From NCBI GenBank assembly GCA_964250805.1, contig CAXUHG010000003.1, positions 1-64,000 of the forward strand: a stretch of DNA of 64,000 bases, written 5' to 3'. Positions within the stretch are counted from its first letter, which is position 1. Every line of letters begins with the position of its first letter. The position numbers and the translations under genes were made by a program. A model generated the notes under the pieces. The model had not been told where the DNA came from, did no database searches, and saw only the letters and a program-made list of their open reading frames with translations. The DNA comes from JBBQVS01 sp964250805. GTDB taxonomy: Bacteria > Chloroflexota > Ktedonobacteria > Ktedonobacterales > Ktedonobacteraceae. Positions 26,948 to 36,289 of this stretch are shown one piece after another.

Positions 26948-28528
26948 ATGAATTCAACGAAGCAAACCTTAGAGCAATTGATGAGTATCAGGAGCAATGA
27001 TTATACCACACTAGAAAAAAGCTACGCCGATATTACAAAAGCACCTCTCATATCTCATCCTTATAGATCACATCGCTATCAGCTATCAGAACTAACTCTT
27101 TCTACTAGCATTATTATACCAACCTATAATGGTCGGTATGCTCTTGAAATATGTCTAATGGCGATTGAACAGAGCAGCTTTAATCGTAAATATCCTGAAC
27201 ATTTAGAAGTCATTGTAATAGATGACGGCTCTACAGATGACACATGGCAATTCCTTACCCACCTGCGTATGGGAATACATCTCAAGGCACTGCAACAGCA
27301 TCATTCTGGTGCTGGACATGCAAGAAACTTAGGAATTGCGGTAGCAACTGGCGATGTTATTCTATGTTGTGATGCAGATATGATACTAACATATTTTAGT
27401 ATCGAAGAAATGGTTAAACGGCATCAGGTGTTAGATAACGTACTATTACTAGGTTTCAGAAAAGACGTAGATGTAAATAATCCTCATATCCAGAGCGATA
27501 CACTTACTAAACATTTGCCGCAATTTCTTCCTCCTTTTATGTCTGACAGAAGAATTAATCGTCCTGATGGTGGCTGGCCAGCAAGCATTAGAGATGTTGA
27601 TCATCTGAAACGCTTAGGCTATGGGAAAGATTTATACTGGCCTAATGAGGTGAAACTTCGTTTACCAGACTTAGTATGGGGAGCCCTCTTTAGTCTACGG
27701 CGCAGCACATTTATAAGATTTGAAGGATTTGATGAACGCTTTCAAGGATGGGGATCTGAGGATGTATTAGCAGGTGCTTGTGCAATTGCGCTCGGCTGCT
27801 ATGTTCTTCCTGTTTATTCAGCAGGTGGACTACATATCGTCCATCGAGATCGATCATCAAGCAAACATCAGGAGCAAGTCAATAATTGGCAGATATATCA
27901 ATCGATAATCCGATCTCCGTTTTCTCTCTCTCATGGTTGGCTAAAAAATGCCAAGAAAAGAATTCTGAGCAACATTGAACATGAGCCATCTCTAACACTA
28001 TCTCCCATTGATGATTCATACTACACAGCTTTTGATAATGCCCTGACTGACACCAAATTTAGAGGTGAATATTTTTTAAGCCTAGGCGATTACGATGAGG
28101 CAGAAAAAGCATTTGCTCAAATGCCTGATACATCTCTAACATCGCTAAAGAGAGCCCAAGCACTTCGTGCGATGGGACGTTATGAACAAGCCATCTTTCT
28201 GCTGAAGGAAGCCGAGAAATATAAAGAAAATATGGCTAGCTTGTATACTGAATTAGCATTAACGTTGGTAGCGTACGAACAATTTGAACAAGCCCACATT
28301 TATTTTAAACAAGCACAAGAAGCAAATACTAATGATCCTATGGTTACTTACTTACTTAAGGGAGGAGTAACAAAACATCTATATAGAGCTTCCTTTCATG
28401 CATCTCAGAAAGATTATGCTCTGGCTCTCCGTGATTATGAAGCAGCCCTGATCCTCAATCCAAAAGATAACCGGATACAAAAGATGCGTGAGGAAATCTT
28501 CTCAAAAGCGATGAGTTATACGAAATAA
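26948..28528 (+). CDS. GT2 glycosyltransferase with C-terminal TPR repeats
   Basis: Seen: GT-A core from about residue 55 (SIIIPTYNGRYALE, VIVIDDGSTDDT, donor-site CCDADM), an acceptor-side Glyco_transf_7C motif FEGFDERFQGWGSEDV near residue 260, then about 160 residues of TPR-like helices (FLSLGDYDEAEKAFAQM, LRAMGRYEQAIFLLKEA, ELALTLVAYEQFEQA, LRDYEAALILNPKD). The TPRs probably dock partner proteins. Upstream DNA is now the end of the IS1-type element, so the native link to the sulfotransferase operon is broken or weakened. It is followed 16 bp later by a second GT2. Confidence 0.85.
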   Translation: MNSTKQTLEQLMSIRSNDYTTLEKSYADITKAPLISHPYRSHRYQLSELTLSTSIIIPTYNGRYALEICLMAIEQSSFNRKYPEHLEVIVIDDGSTDDTWQFLTHLRMGIHLKALQQHHSGAGHARNLGIAVATGDVILCCDADMILTYFSIEEMVKRHQVLDNVLLLGFRKDVDVNNPHIQSDTLTKHLPQFLPPFMSDRRINRPDGGWPASIRDVDHLKRLGYGKDLYWPNEVKLRLPDLVWGALFSLRRSTFIRFEGFDERFQGWGSEDVLAGACAIALGCYVLPVYSAGGLHIVHRDRSSSKHQEQVNNWQIYQSIIRSPFSLSHGWLKNAKKRILSNIEHEPSLTLSPIDDSYYTAFDNALTDTKFRGEYFLSLGDYDEAEKAFAQMPDTSLTSLKRAQALRAMGRYEQAIFLLKEAEKYKENMASLYTELALTLVAYEQFEQAHIYFKQAQEANTNDPMVTYLLKGGVTKHLYRASFHASQKDYALALRDYEAALILNPKDNRIQKMREEIFSKAMSYTK

Positions 28529-28544
28529 GGAGTATTTAAATACG

Positions 28545-29795
28545 ATGAATCCCTTGATATCAGTAATTATCCCTGCATATGATCATCTAAAACTGTTAGA
28601 ACATGTTCTTCATAGTTTTATGCATCAAACCATTCCTCAGAATAACTATCAGGTTATTATCGTCGACGATGGCTCTAACGAGCCAATAACGAGCTTAAGA
28701 GAAATTTATCCTTCTTACATATTTATTCGCCTCGAGAGAAACATGGGTCGCTCTATAGCTCGCAACGAAGGATTGAAATATGCGATAGGGGAGAGAATTC
28801 TTTTTATCGATGCCGACACTATACCCGCTTCGAATTTGATAGAAGCACATTTACAAGCGTGTGAAGATGAACCCTCAAGCATGATCGTAATAGGTTATCG
28901 TTATGAACTTGCGCACGAGGACTATAGGCATGCAATAAAGTATCAAGATATGTTTCCAGATTTACGTGAGAAGTTGTATGAGCGAAATACATGCAACCTG
29001 TACTCCTGGCCCGCTCCATGGCAGGTATGTTATTCAAATAACTTATCCATACCAAAGCACTTATTAGAATCGGTAGGTGGCTTTGACGAACATTTCCAGA
29101 CATGGGGAGTGGAAGATATAGAATTAGGATACAGGTTGTGCAAAAATCATGCAAAATTCAGGCTTGCGAGAAATGCTGTTTCTTTCCATCAGTGGCATAG
29201 CAGGAACAAAGAGGCTGAAAATGCTTCTAATGATAGAAATTTCCACTATTTTTTGAAAAAGCACCTTACCTTTGATATCGAACTCCTATTTACAAAAACA
29301 GCCATAGATTCTTCCCAGATAGAAAAACAGAGAAGCCTCCAGGGTTATTCAATCCAACAAGCAATCCGAGATGTTACTAGAGTTTGTAACGGTCAGAAAG
29401 CAACTTGGAGAACGACATCAAACTTGTCAGCCATTACTTTCCCCTGTGCCGTAATATGTGCTGGGAATGAGTACTTATCTGCTGCTGGTTGGCAGATGTT
29501 TCATCCATTGTTACAAACCAACTTCGACCCCATAAGCTTACTCGGTATAAATTTGCCATATCCTTCAAGATCATTCTCAAGTGTATTATTAACAAAGATA
29601 TTCTGGCAACTGCCACGGCTTCAACCTGCAATGCTTCTAGAAGCATTTCGCTTGGCACCAGACGTGTGGCTAGAGTTGCCAGTAGCTAATGAGGGTAACA
29701 TACCAGTCGACATAGCCAACTTAGTACAAATCTGTAACTGTACTATTCAGTTACCAGATACAAATAGACAGCTCTGCAGAGCTGTCTCTCATTAA
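28545..29795 (+). CDS. GT2 glycosyltransferase
   Basis: Seen: SVIIPAYDHLKLLEHVL, VIIVDDGSNEP, donor-binding LFIDADTIPA and the acceptor-side VGGFDEHFQTWGVEDIELGY (about 180-200), all in the first 230 residues. The last 170 residues (FDIELLFTKTAIDSSQIEK onward) are a separate unrecognised region. Close relative of the core of the preceding TPR-containing enzyme, but without TPRs. Last gene of the rightward arm. Sugar specificity cannot be told. An AAGGAG ribosome site precedes the ATG. Confidence 0.85.
   Translation: MNPLISVIIPAYDHLKLLEHVLHSFMHQTIPQNNYQVIIVDDGSNEPITSLREIYPSYIFIRLERNMGRSIARNEGLKYAIGERILFIDADTIPASNLIEAHLQACEDEPSSMIVIGYRYELAHEDYRHAIKYQDMFPDLREKLYERNTCNLYSWPAPWQVCYSNNLSIPKHLLESVGGFDEHFQTWGVEDIELGYRLCKNHAKFRLARNAVSFHQWHSRNKEAENASNDRNFHYFLKKHLTFDIELLFTKTAIDSSQIEKQRSLQGYSIQQAIRDVTRVCNGQKATWRTTSNLSAITFPCAVICAGNEYLSAAGWQMFHPLLQTNFDPISLLGINLPYPSRSFSSVLLTKIFWQLPRLQPAMLLEAFRLAPDVWLELPVANEGNIPVDIANLVQICNCTIQLPDTNRQLCRAVSH
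29766..29787. terminator. 22-bp perfect palindrome at the gene end
   Basis: AGACAGCTCTG followed by its exact reverse complement covers the last codons of the glycosyltransferase gene, just before its TAA (29793-29795). It could fold as a terminator-like hairpin or be a protein-binding site. No T run follows. From 29796 to 30038 nothing else was seen. Confidence 0.4.
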
Positions 29796-30038
29796 ATGCA
29801 AAATTTACAGCTTATCAATGAGTAGTCTAAACATAAATAGCAGAACTCCTACTCGAAAACCTAGGATAGAATGAAATCAAAAGCGTTATTTCTTGACTTA
29901 ATTCACTAAGACAAGCTTAGTGAAACGTACCAAGCATTTTTGTAGTTGGTCTGTAAAATCATGAGTTTTCATTACATATCTCATCCTTGAGTTTTTAGAT
30001 AAGGTCTCGACAGAATGATTGATAGCATATTGATTTGT

Positions 30039-31390
30039 GGCTCTCCGTCATCTTGTGTGGAAGAAAATGTGGTATAATAAGGGAAAGCCTCCCTCCGAAC
30101 ATTTCCAATATTCCAAGAAAAGAGTCTATGTCCCTCGTCACGTTATTACCCGATCTTTCTGGCTGCTCAGTGCAACAGGTAAGCCAAACTAAGGAAGCCA
30201 TTCTCATTACCGCTTGTGCCACGACACCAAGCGCCTGTTGTCCTGACTGCCAACATATCTCATCGCAGATTTACGGCTCATATACGCGTTCCCCAAAGAC
30301 ACTGCCATCAAGTGGACGAGTAGTTCGTCTCCTCCTACGGGTGCGAAGATTCCGGTGTGCGAACGCGGCGTGTCGACGAAAAACCTTTGCAGAACCATTT
30401 CCCTATCTTGTCGCTCCACGTGTTCAACGGACGTGTTATGCTCAAGAACTCTTGCGTGTCATTGGGGAAGCGGTAGGTGGTGAGGCCGATGCCCGACTGA
30501 GCCCAGCAACTTGCCATGAAATGCAGTCCTGCCACCGTATTACGCCTTATTCGCCGAAGCCCGCTCCCTTTGTCGGCTCATGTACGAGTCTTAGGGGTAG
30601 ATGAGTGGGCCTGGCGGAAAGGTTAGCACTATGGCACTATTCTCGTGGACCTGGAGAAGCAAGTCCCCATCGATCTGGTGGCTGAAGCTTCCGCCGAGTC
30701 ATTTGCTGTTTGACTAAAGGAACATCCTACGATTGAAATCATCAGCCGTGATCGTGGCACAACTTTTGCGGATGGAGCAAGCCGTGGGTCCCCACAAGCC
30801 CTTCAGATCGCAGATCGCTGGCATTTGATCCACAATGTGGCGAGGCATTGGAAAAGGTATTGACGCGGCACCATCTGATCTGAAACGGGTTTTCCTGCAA
30901 GAAGAGGAGCATCCATTGTCCCCACCTTTGGAGCCAGAACCCTTCACTCAAGTAACGGCTCGATCAGGGGCTGAGCGATTACGAATAGCGAGGCAAGAGC
31001 GGCGGAGAGCAACCTTCACTCAAGTCCAGAAGTTGTATGCACAGGGACGGAGTGGTGCTTCCATTGCTCGTATGCTCAGCATTCATAAAAAGACGGCGGT
31101 GAAATACGCGACTGCTGAGTCCTTTCCCGAAGCACTGAGTGATCGTGATCGGAAACTCGCTCCCTATCTTCCGTTTCTGCAAACACAATGGGCTGGCGGA
31201 GAATACAACATCGCTTCCCTTTATCAGACGATTCGTACTCAAGGGTACCGTGACTCGGAAACCTCTGTACGCAAGTACATCACATTGCTGCGAGAGGAAA
31301 TCGGACCACCGAGGCGACCTCGACACTATTATCCTCTCGTCCCTCCTTAGAGGAAACGACAGCAACATCTGGCTCTTTCGAGCCGACGTG
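30039..31390 (+). mobile_element. ISL3-family remnant
   Basis: GGCTCTCCGTCATCTTGTGTGG at 30039-30060 looks like a left ISL3 end, followed by a broken ISL3 transposase. A matching right end was not found, so the right boundary (about 31350-31400) is approximate. The element sits directly against the truncated CD-NTase remnant. Confidence 0.6.
30128..31348 (+). pseudogene. ISL3-family transposase, frameshifted
   Basis: Seen: N-terminal zinc-binding part CCPDCQHISSQIYGSYTR and FRCANAACRRKTFAEPFPYL, intact in one frame to about 30500, then shifts and stops through the DDE region, then an HTH-containing tail (ARMLSIHKKTAVKYA, YLPFLQTQWAGGEYNIASL) in the frame ending at 31348. Unlike the ISL3 copy at 10.2 kb, this one keeps the zinc finger. 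Not functional. Confidence 0.8.
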
Positions 31391-31409
31391 CTACCTAGTT
31401 GGTGTTGAG

Positions 31410-32476
31410 ATGACCAGAGGGTCTCTCATCGGAGCAGGAATGCCGCATGATATTCGCACAAAATATACCTTGTACAGTCTAGCTCCCGTTCCACCGCAAC
31501 TCAGCAATCCAAGCATCATTTCAAGCCCCGCTGCGTGTGCAAGTTTTGAGCGAACAATTCGTCGCTTTCTTGCACATGACGAACGCGAACGGATGACAAA
31601 TGGACATTTTATCAAAGCAGTCCGTTTGATGAAGTATCTACGAGACTTCAAAAACACATTCGAGTGTAAATCTATCATTTTGATGACGCTCTTAGGAAAT
31701 CAAGTGAACGTAGTTGAAGCGAGCTATACCCCAGAGTTATATGGTGATGTGCCCTCGACATTGGTAACACTGCTGGGCAAACTCGCAAACACCTTGCCAA
31801 CGGCAATGCCAACTATTATGGATCCAGCACAGACGGGTGAAAACTTCACTGATCGGTATGGGGAAACGTGGAATTACGGTAATTTTCGCGCATGGATGAC
31901 ATATTATATGGAACGTATGCGTGACGCACACGAGGAAGAGGATGTCTCCCTTTCTATCGCGAAATGGCGACGTGTCTTTGGAGACAAATTTAAGCCAGGA
32001 GTGGTGATAAGAAAAGCATTACATGCCCCTTCTCGGCGTCAGTTTCTTGGGTAGGTGAGCAATTTATTGATCAGCCTCCATATAATTTTCCCATTTGCAT
32101 CAATTCACGTTTCCGTACACGGATTATCGGTCGCGTGACAGGCTTTGCAAGGAGTGGAGAAACTCGACAGAATGGTTTTCGTCAATTTGAAGTCGCGAAA
32201 CACGGAAACGTGGTTCCAAAGAATCGAAGCTTGGAGTTCACGATGACAACAAACGTTCCAGCACCCTATACACTCTATTGGAAAGTGCGCAATGGTGGTG
32301 CTGAGGCAAGTCGGCTCCATGAACTGCGTGGAGCGATTAGTAAAGACGAAGGCTCTCAGCAAAAGGTTGAGACGACTCTCTACACAGGTCATCACTATGT
32401 CGAGTGTTATCTGATAAAAAATGGCGTCGTTGTGAGTAAAGACCGACAGAATGTCATTGTCCCAAGCAAACGATAG
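31410..32476 (+). pseudogene. CD-NTase (CBASS cyclase) remnant with AGS-C sensor domain
   Basis: Seen: 31410-32054 encodes what resembles the C-terminal half of a SMODS-type CD-NTase (FIKAVRLMKYLRDFKNTFE, KSIILMTLLGN, TMMDP-like PTIMDPAQTGENF, SIAKWRRVFGDKF). After a frameshift near 32045 the reading continues (GEQFIDQPPYNFPICINSRF) into an AGS-C sensor domain: FTMTTNVPAPYTLYWKVRN, ETTLYTGHHYVECYLIKNG. The catalytic N-terminal half with its GS/DxD motifs is absent and replaced by the ISL3 remnant. In intact CBASS such enzymes make cyclic nucleotides during phage infection. No recognisable CBASS effector is adjacent. Confidence 0.7.
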
Positions 32477-32762
32477 GAAGAGTTATGTTGATAAGCTGTT
32501 TTCAGCAATCAACAACATGATCATCCTCGCATGACATGCTCATGAAAAATGATACTCATTTGCAGAAAAACAGCCATCTTTTTCACATCAACTTTCGATG
32601 GTGGTAAAATGAAGTATAGAACAACTTTAAACACATATACCTGTTCTGGGCTTAGGAAAATCTTTAGGTGAATTGTTCACCAGAAGTTGTGGGATATCGA
32701 ATGTTCTAAGTAAGTAGTGCGTCCTCAAGCAATTCATTTTCTTCTGAAGGAGGACCTTACTC

Positions 32763-34067
32763 ATGGCTTACTCTCAGTACTATGTCTACACGCTAGCGTA
32801 TCCTGATGGTCGTATTTTTTATGTCGGCAAAGGACAAGGGGATCGGATATTGCAGCATGAAAAGGAAGCAAGGCAATATTACCATACTCAACAACAAGAG
32901 AGTGCGAAAGTTCGTGTTATACGAGAAATCTGGGCTTCTGGTGGTCAAGTAGTGAAGACAAAGGTATTGGAGACAGAGAATGAAGAGGAAGCCTACGAGT
33001 ACGAAAAACAGTATATTGCTCAGTGTGACCCCTCCTCTCTTACCAATCGCACAAAGGGCGGAGGCCCGCAATTTAGTAAGCAAGACCCCTATGCACGGCT
33101 CAAGCATAGAGCCTACTTCTATTCTCCTAAAGAGGCACAGGAAAAGCTGGGTATCTCTCAAAAGATTTGGCATCGGCTTTTTCTCGGCGGTGTCCTCCAC
33201 TTCTACCAAGCTGAGGGATGCACTCTTCCAGTTCTTCATCGCAAGGAGATCGACGACTTTGCAGCACGAATTAAAGATGGAACCTATCCCCTCGATGCTT
33301 GGGAAATGGCAGCCCCCAACGTATGGAAAACGGAGGCTCTCGAAAAAAAGTCTCTTTGGTGGGACGATGAACCTTCCCCTCGATATAGAGAGGAACAGTA
33401 TCCCATGAGCAAAGTAGAAATGCAGCGCGAAGCTATTACAATAGCATTGAATGCTGCTCAACAAGCATTCTCAGAGCCTTGTCACCTCATCGGTTCCTAC
33501 GAATTACGTCAACGAGAGCAGAGCGAACGGGCATGGAACATCGTCATACAAGTAGACTACGAGCAGTATACCTATGTCGTAACGTTGCACCAGAACCAAT
33601 TCATTCTGAGCAAATCCCCTACAAAGCCATCTCCTCACCCACAAAAGCAAGAAGAGAGTTATGAACTCTCCGAATGGGACGAGTTGCTTGATAAAGCTTT
33701 TCCAGCCGTAGATCAGGCTGCATTGGAAGCTACTACCTCTGATCAACTTGCCGCAGAACCTGTCACGACAAGAGCTTCACACTCGCTGACTCTTGCTCAA
33801 GTGAAGGAGCGATGGGAATCTATACTCCGACGAATAAGGTCAAAGAAGGATGGAGCAAAAGTTGCTGCCCTCTTGAGAGGATATGACATAGTCGGTGTAA
33901 ATGAGAATGAAGATGTCCCTATAGTAATGCTCAAAGCTCGCTCTTTTTTCCACTACGCTGCCATCCAGCAAGGTGGATACCAGCAATCTATCGAGCAGGT
34001 GTTCAAGAGACAGCTAGAGCAGGAATGTCGCCTCCATCTGCTTTCGCCAGAAGAATCTTTTCCATAA
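32763..34067 (+). CDS. GIY-YIG nuclease-domain protein with unknown C-terminal region
   Basis: Seen: residues 4-110 form a GIY-YIG domain (YYVYTLAYPDGRIFYVGKG, later EYEKQYIAQC and LTNRTKGGG), of the LEM-3-like subgroup found in bacterial accessory genes. Residues about 115-180 resemble an HTH or DNA-binding module (SPKEAQEKLGISQKIWHRLF). The remaining 250 residues are unrecognised. AAGGAGGACCTTACTC precedes the ATG. Role inferred: DNA or RNA cleavage, possibly defensive. It lies 286 bp downstream of the CD-NTase remnant, so a past functional link is possible but unsupported. Confidence 0.75.
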   Translation: MAYSQYYVYTLAYPDGRIFYVGKGQGDRILQHEKEARQYYHTQQQESAKVRVIREIWASGGQVVKTKVLETENEEEAYEYEKQYIAQCDPSSLTNRTKGGGPQFSKQDPYARLKHRAYFYSPKEAQEKLGISQKIWHRLFLGGVLHFYQAEGCTLPVLHRKEIDDFAARIKDGTYPLDAWEMAAPNVWKTEALEKKSLWWDDEPSPRYREEQYPMSKVEMQREAITIALNAAQQAFSEPCHLIGSYELRQREQSERAWNIVIQVDYEQYTYVVTLHQNQFILSKSPTKPSPHPQKQEESYELSEWDELLDKAFPAVDQAALEATTSDQLAAEPVTTRASHSLTLAQVKERWESILRRIRSKKDGAKVAALLRGYDIVGVNENEDVPIVMLKARSFFHYAAIQQGGYQQSIEQVFKRQLEQECRLHLLSPEESFP

Positions 34068-34336
34068 ATGCGCCTGAAGAGTTGCTTTACAAGGACCCAG
34101 CAAAAACGCGAACGCGAGATATCGATCCGATGGCACGATTGTTGACGGCGTATCTTCGCACAGTTGTACGCTGTCTTGCCATGGATTCTTTGCTTCGTCA
34201 ACAACATATGCTACAAGGTGAGGCAGAAATAGTATGTGCGTCTTGCCAGAAAGCGAACATTTCTAAAAAAGAGACGTGGCAAATTATCGGGCAGAGACCA
34301 ACACAAAAATTGTCTCAGGAGCAGTGTGAAGACTAG
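34025..34336 (+). CDS. Possible 103-aa protein overlapping the GIY-YIG gene
   Basis: Not recognised. It overlaps the previous gene by 43 bp in another frame. It contains a single CASC pair and a helical first half (MARLLTAYLRTVVRCLAMD). Its composition is protein-like, but the ribosome site (GCAGGA directly before ATG) is poorly spaced. Treat as tentative. Confidence 0.3.
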   Translation: MSPPSAFARRIFSINAPEELLYKDPAKTRTRDIDPMARLLTAYLRTVVRCLAMDSLLRQQHMLQGEAEIVCASCQKANISKKETWQIIGQRPTQKLSQEQCED

Positions 34337-34390
34337 TATGAGTGATCTAGCTGCCAGAAACACGTCAAGTTGCTGGATGAATACTCCATT

Positions 34391-34636
34391 CTACCCATCA
34401 TTGAGAATCCACTCTACCACCACTTCCCAATCAACTGTATCAAACGCAAGGTTGGGGGCAGTGGTAAAACGCATCACTGCATCATACAAGCTCTTAGGAG
34501 CGTTTCCCTCATGGACCCACTCTTGGAGTGCTTCTGATGCTTCTTCTCCTGCATCTTCGACCAATTCCTGCAATTCATCATGATCAGCATCGGCAAGGCA
34601 ACGAATGACCTCATCAGTTTGCCATGTTCTCGACAT
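34391..34636 (-). CDS. Hypothetical 81-aa acidic protein
   Basis: Not recognised. Strongly acidic (many Asp and Glu) and probably helical, with a hydrophobic tail VVEWIL. GAGAAGCGTATCT precedes the ATG. Small acidic proteins in accessory DNA are sometimes DNA mimics or antitoxins, but nothing specific supports that here. 34637-34928 shows no further gene. Confidence 0.4.
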   Translation of the reverse strand: MSRTWQTDEVIRCLADADHDELQELVEDAGEEASEALQEWVHEGNAPKSLYDAVMRFTTAPNLAFDTVDWEVVVEWILNDG

Positions 34637-34928
34637 AGATACGCTTCTCGCTTTCTGTTTAGTTCAATGTCTTTTTTATCATAATACACGAGACAATGAG
34701 CATGACACAACAAACAAGCGAAGTTCAAGCGGGATTTTTACAGTCACTTTTTGGCGCGTCTCGTCTAAAGAATGCATAGTCCTTACACCTCTGCCTCCTT
34801 GTGCAAATACTGCATTGTTCCTACTCCATTTCTCCTACGTTTCATGAAAATAATCCCTCTCTCTGGTAGAGTTATCTCTCATAACGAGAAGAGCAGTCAT
34901 TGCACGTCACACGAAAGGATATATTTGC

Positions 34929-35540
34929 ATGGAGAGTGATCAGCAGATTATACAGTATCTCGAAGAAATGGCTGATGTCCTGAAGGAATTACAGGTGATC
35001 GTTCCTTTTTCCCTTCTCATTACTGGTGGAGCCTATATGATGCTCCACCACAAACGGGCATTTACTGAAGATATTGACTTTGCTCTTGTCGAACAGCCTC
35101 AACATACTCCACGACAGAATCAGGTGTTCCAAGTCAAAGTGACCAGCGCAGAGGTCTTTCGGGCACAAAGTACCGTTCCTTTTTCAGCAGAGTTTCGGCA
35201 AGCTGTCCTCCTGATTGCACAACGCCATCCAGGATTACCGAAAGACTGGCTCAACGACGAAGCTGCGGAATACTACTATGATGATGCACCCCAACCAGAG
35301 GCGACTTTCTGGCGTTCATTTGGAGAAACCCTCTATGTGTATCTTCCAACACAAGCCTATGTATTTGCCACAAAAATAGCAGCCTCTCGCCCAAAGGATG
35401 AGCGTGATATTCAGATACTCTTGCAGGATTTGAACATTACCACCCGCGTACAAGCCAAAGCGATTATTGACCGTTTTCTGCTTCCTGAAGCTCAAGAGTT
35501 CTGGCAAGTCGAAGAGAGTCTCGACACCCTCTTCCCATAA
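34929..35540 (+). CDS. DUF6036/AbiEii-like nucleotidyltransferase
   Basis: Seen: LLITGGAYMMLHH followed by FTEDIDFALVEQ, the GG...DxD core of minimal nucleotidyltransferases, then KIAASRPKDERDIQILLQDL near the C-terminus, which matches the DUF6036 pattern. 203 aa, typical length. CACGAAAGGATATATTTGC gives a good ribosome site. Followed 131 bp later by an unrecognised co-directional gene that may be its partner. By analogy with AbiE and MNT-type systems the pair could be a toxin-antitoxin or abortive-infection module; this is inference. Confidence 0.7.
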   Translation: MESDQQIIQYLEEMADVLKELQVIVPFSLLITGGAYMMLHHKRAFTEDIDFALVEQPQHTPRQNQVFQVKVTSAEVFRAQSTVPFSAEFRQAVLLIAQRHPGLPKDWLNDEAAEYYYDDAPQPEATFWRSFGETLYVYLPTQAYVFATKIAASRPKDERDIQILLQDLNITTRVQAKAIIDRFLLPEAQEFWQVEESLDTLFP

Positions 35541-35671
35541 TTCATGAACGCCTGCGAGGTGAACTAGGAAGAAGTTCAAGCACCTTTCTCGGCTCGTACT
35601 TTTCTATGCTGAGGCGTTTGCCCTATAAATTTCCTTTGGTACATGGTATACTAGCAAAAAGGAGTATCGGC

Positions 35672-36160
35672 ATGAGAGGGCAAGAACAGAGAGAACGTAG
35701 TGAAACTAAGATGATGCAGGTAGGTGCTCATTATCAAACATTTCAGCATTCGTTTGAAGCTATCTGTGCAGGGGAAGACCCATGGATTCCTCTAGGGAAA
35801 TTGCTCCATCAGTTTTTTGGTGAGTACAAAGGTGACCGTGAGAAACTAATGGAGGATGCCCTCCAGCTTCCAGAACAGATGACGATTGACCAGTTTCATT
35901 GGGCAGTTTTTTGCGCCGCATCGGTAGAACATCTCTGTCACAAATATGATCTTTCCTGTCCTGCTTGGGCACTTGATCCCTGTTATCAACTAGAGGTGCC
36001 GTGGTATATAGGAATTGGCGCGAACCTTCTCCACGTTCAAGCAAAGCTAAGAACAACAACACCCCAAGAGTTCTCCAGACGCAATGTCTTTTGTGGAGAT
36101 CGAACTTTCAGAAATAAATATGAATATGAAGGGCGTCGCGGACGACGAAGCATCGCTTAG
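35672..36160 (+). CDS. Hypothetical protein, probable partner of the nucleotidyltransferase
   Basis: Not confidently recognised. 162 aa, helical, with AVFCAASVEHLCHKYDL and a C-terminal LRTTTPQEFSRRNVFCGDR motif resembling proteins encoded beside DUF6036 nucleotidyltransferases. The start is placed at the ATG at 35672 because AAAAAGGAGTATCGGC precedes it; the longer frame from 35606 has no such site. Could be the antitoxin or accessory subunit of the preceding gene. Confidence 0.6.
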   Translation: MRGQEQRERSETKMMQVGAHYQTFQHSFEAICAGEDPWIPLGKLLHQFFGEYKGDREKLMEDALQLPEQMTIDQFHWAVFCAASVEHLCHKYDLSCPAWALDPCYQLEVPWYIGIGANLLHVQAKLRTTTPQEFSRRNVFCGDRTFRNKYEYEGRRGRRSIA

Positions 36161-36289
36161 CGAAGAAGTTCCCTCCTGTTTCTCTCTGCCATTGACTCAT
36201 GCTCTTCATCGCTTCTCTTAACGTGAAGAGCATGTTTTCGTTTAGCTAGATGCGCTGCAACACAATGTCGAGTATTCTTTCGATTTTTG

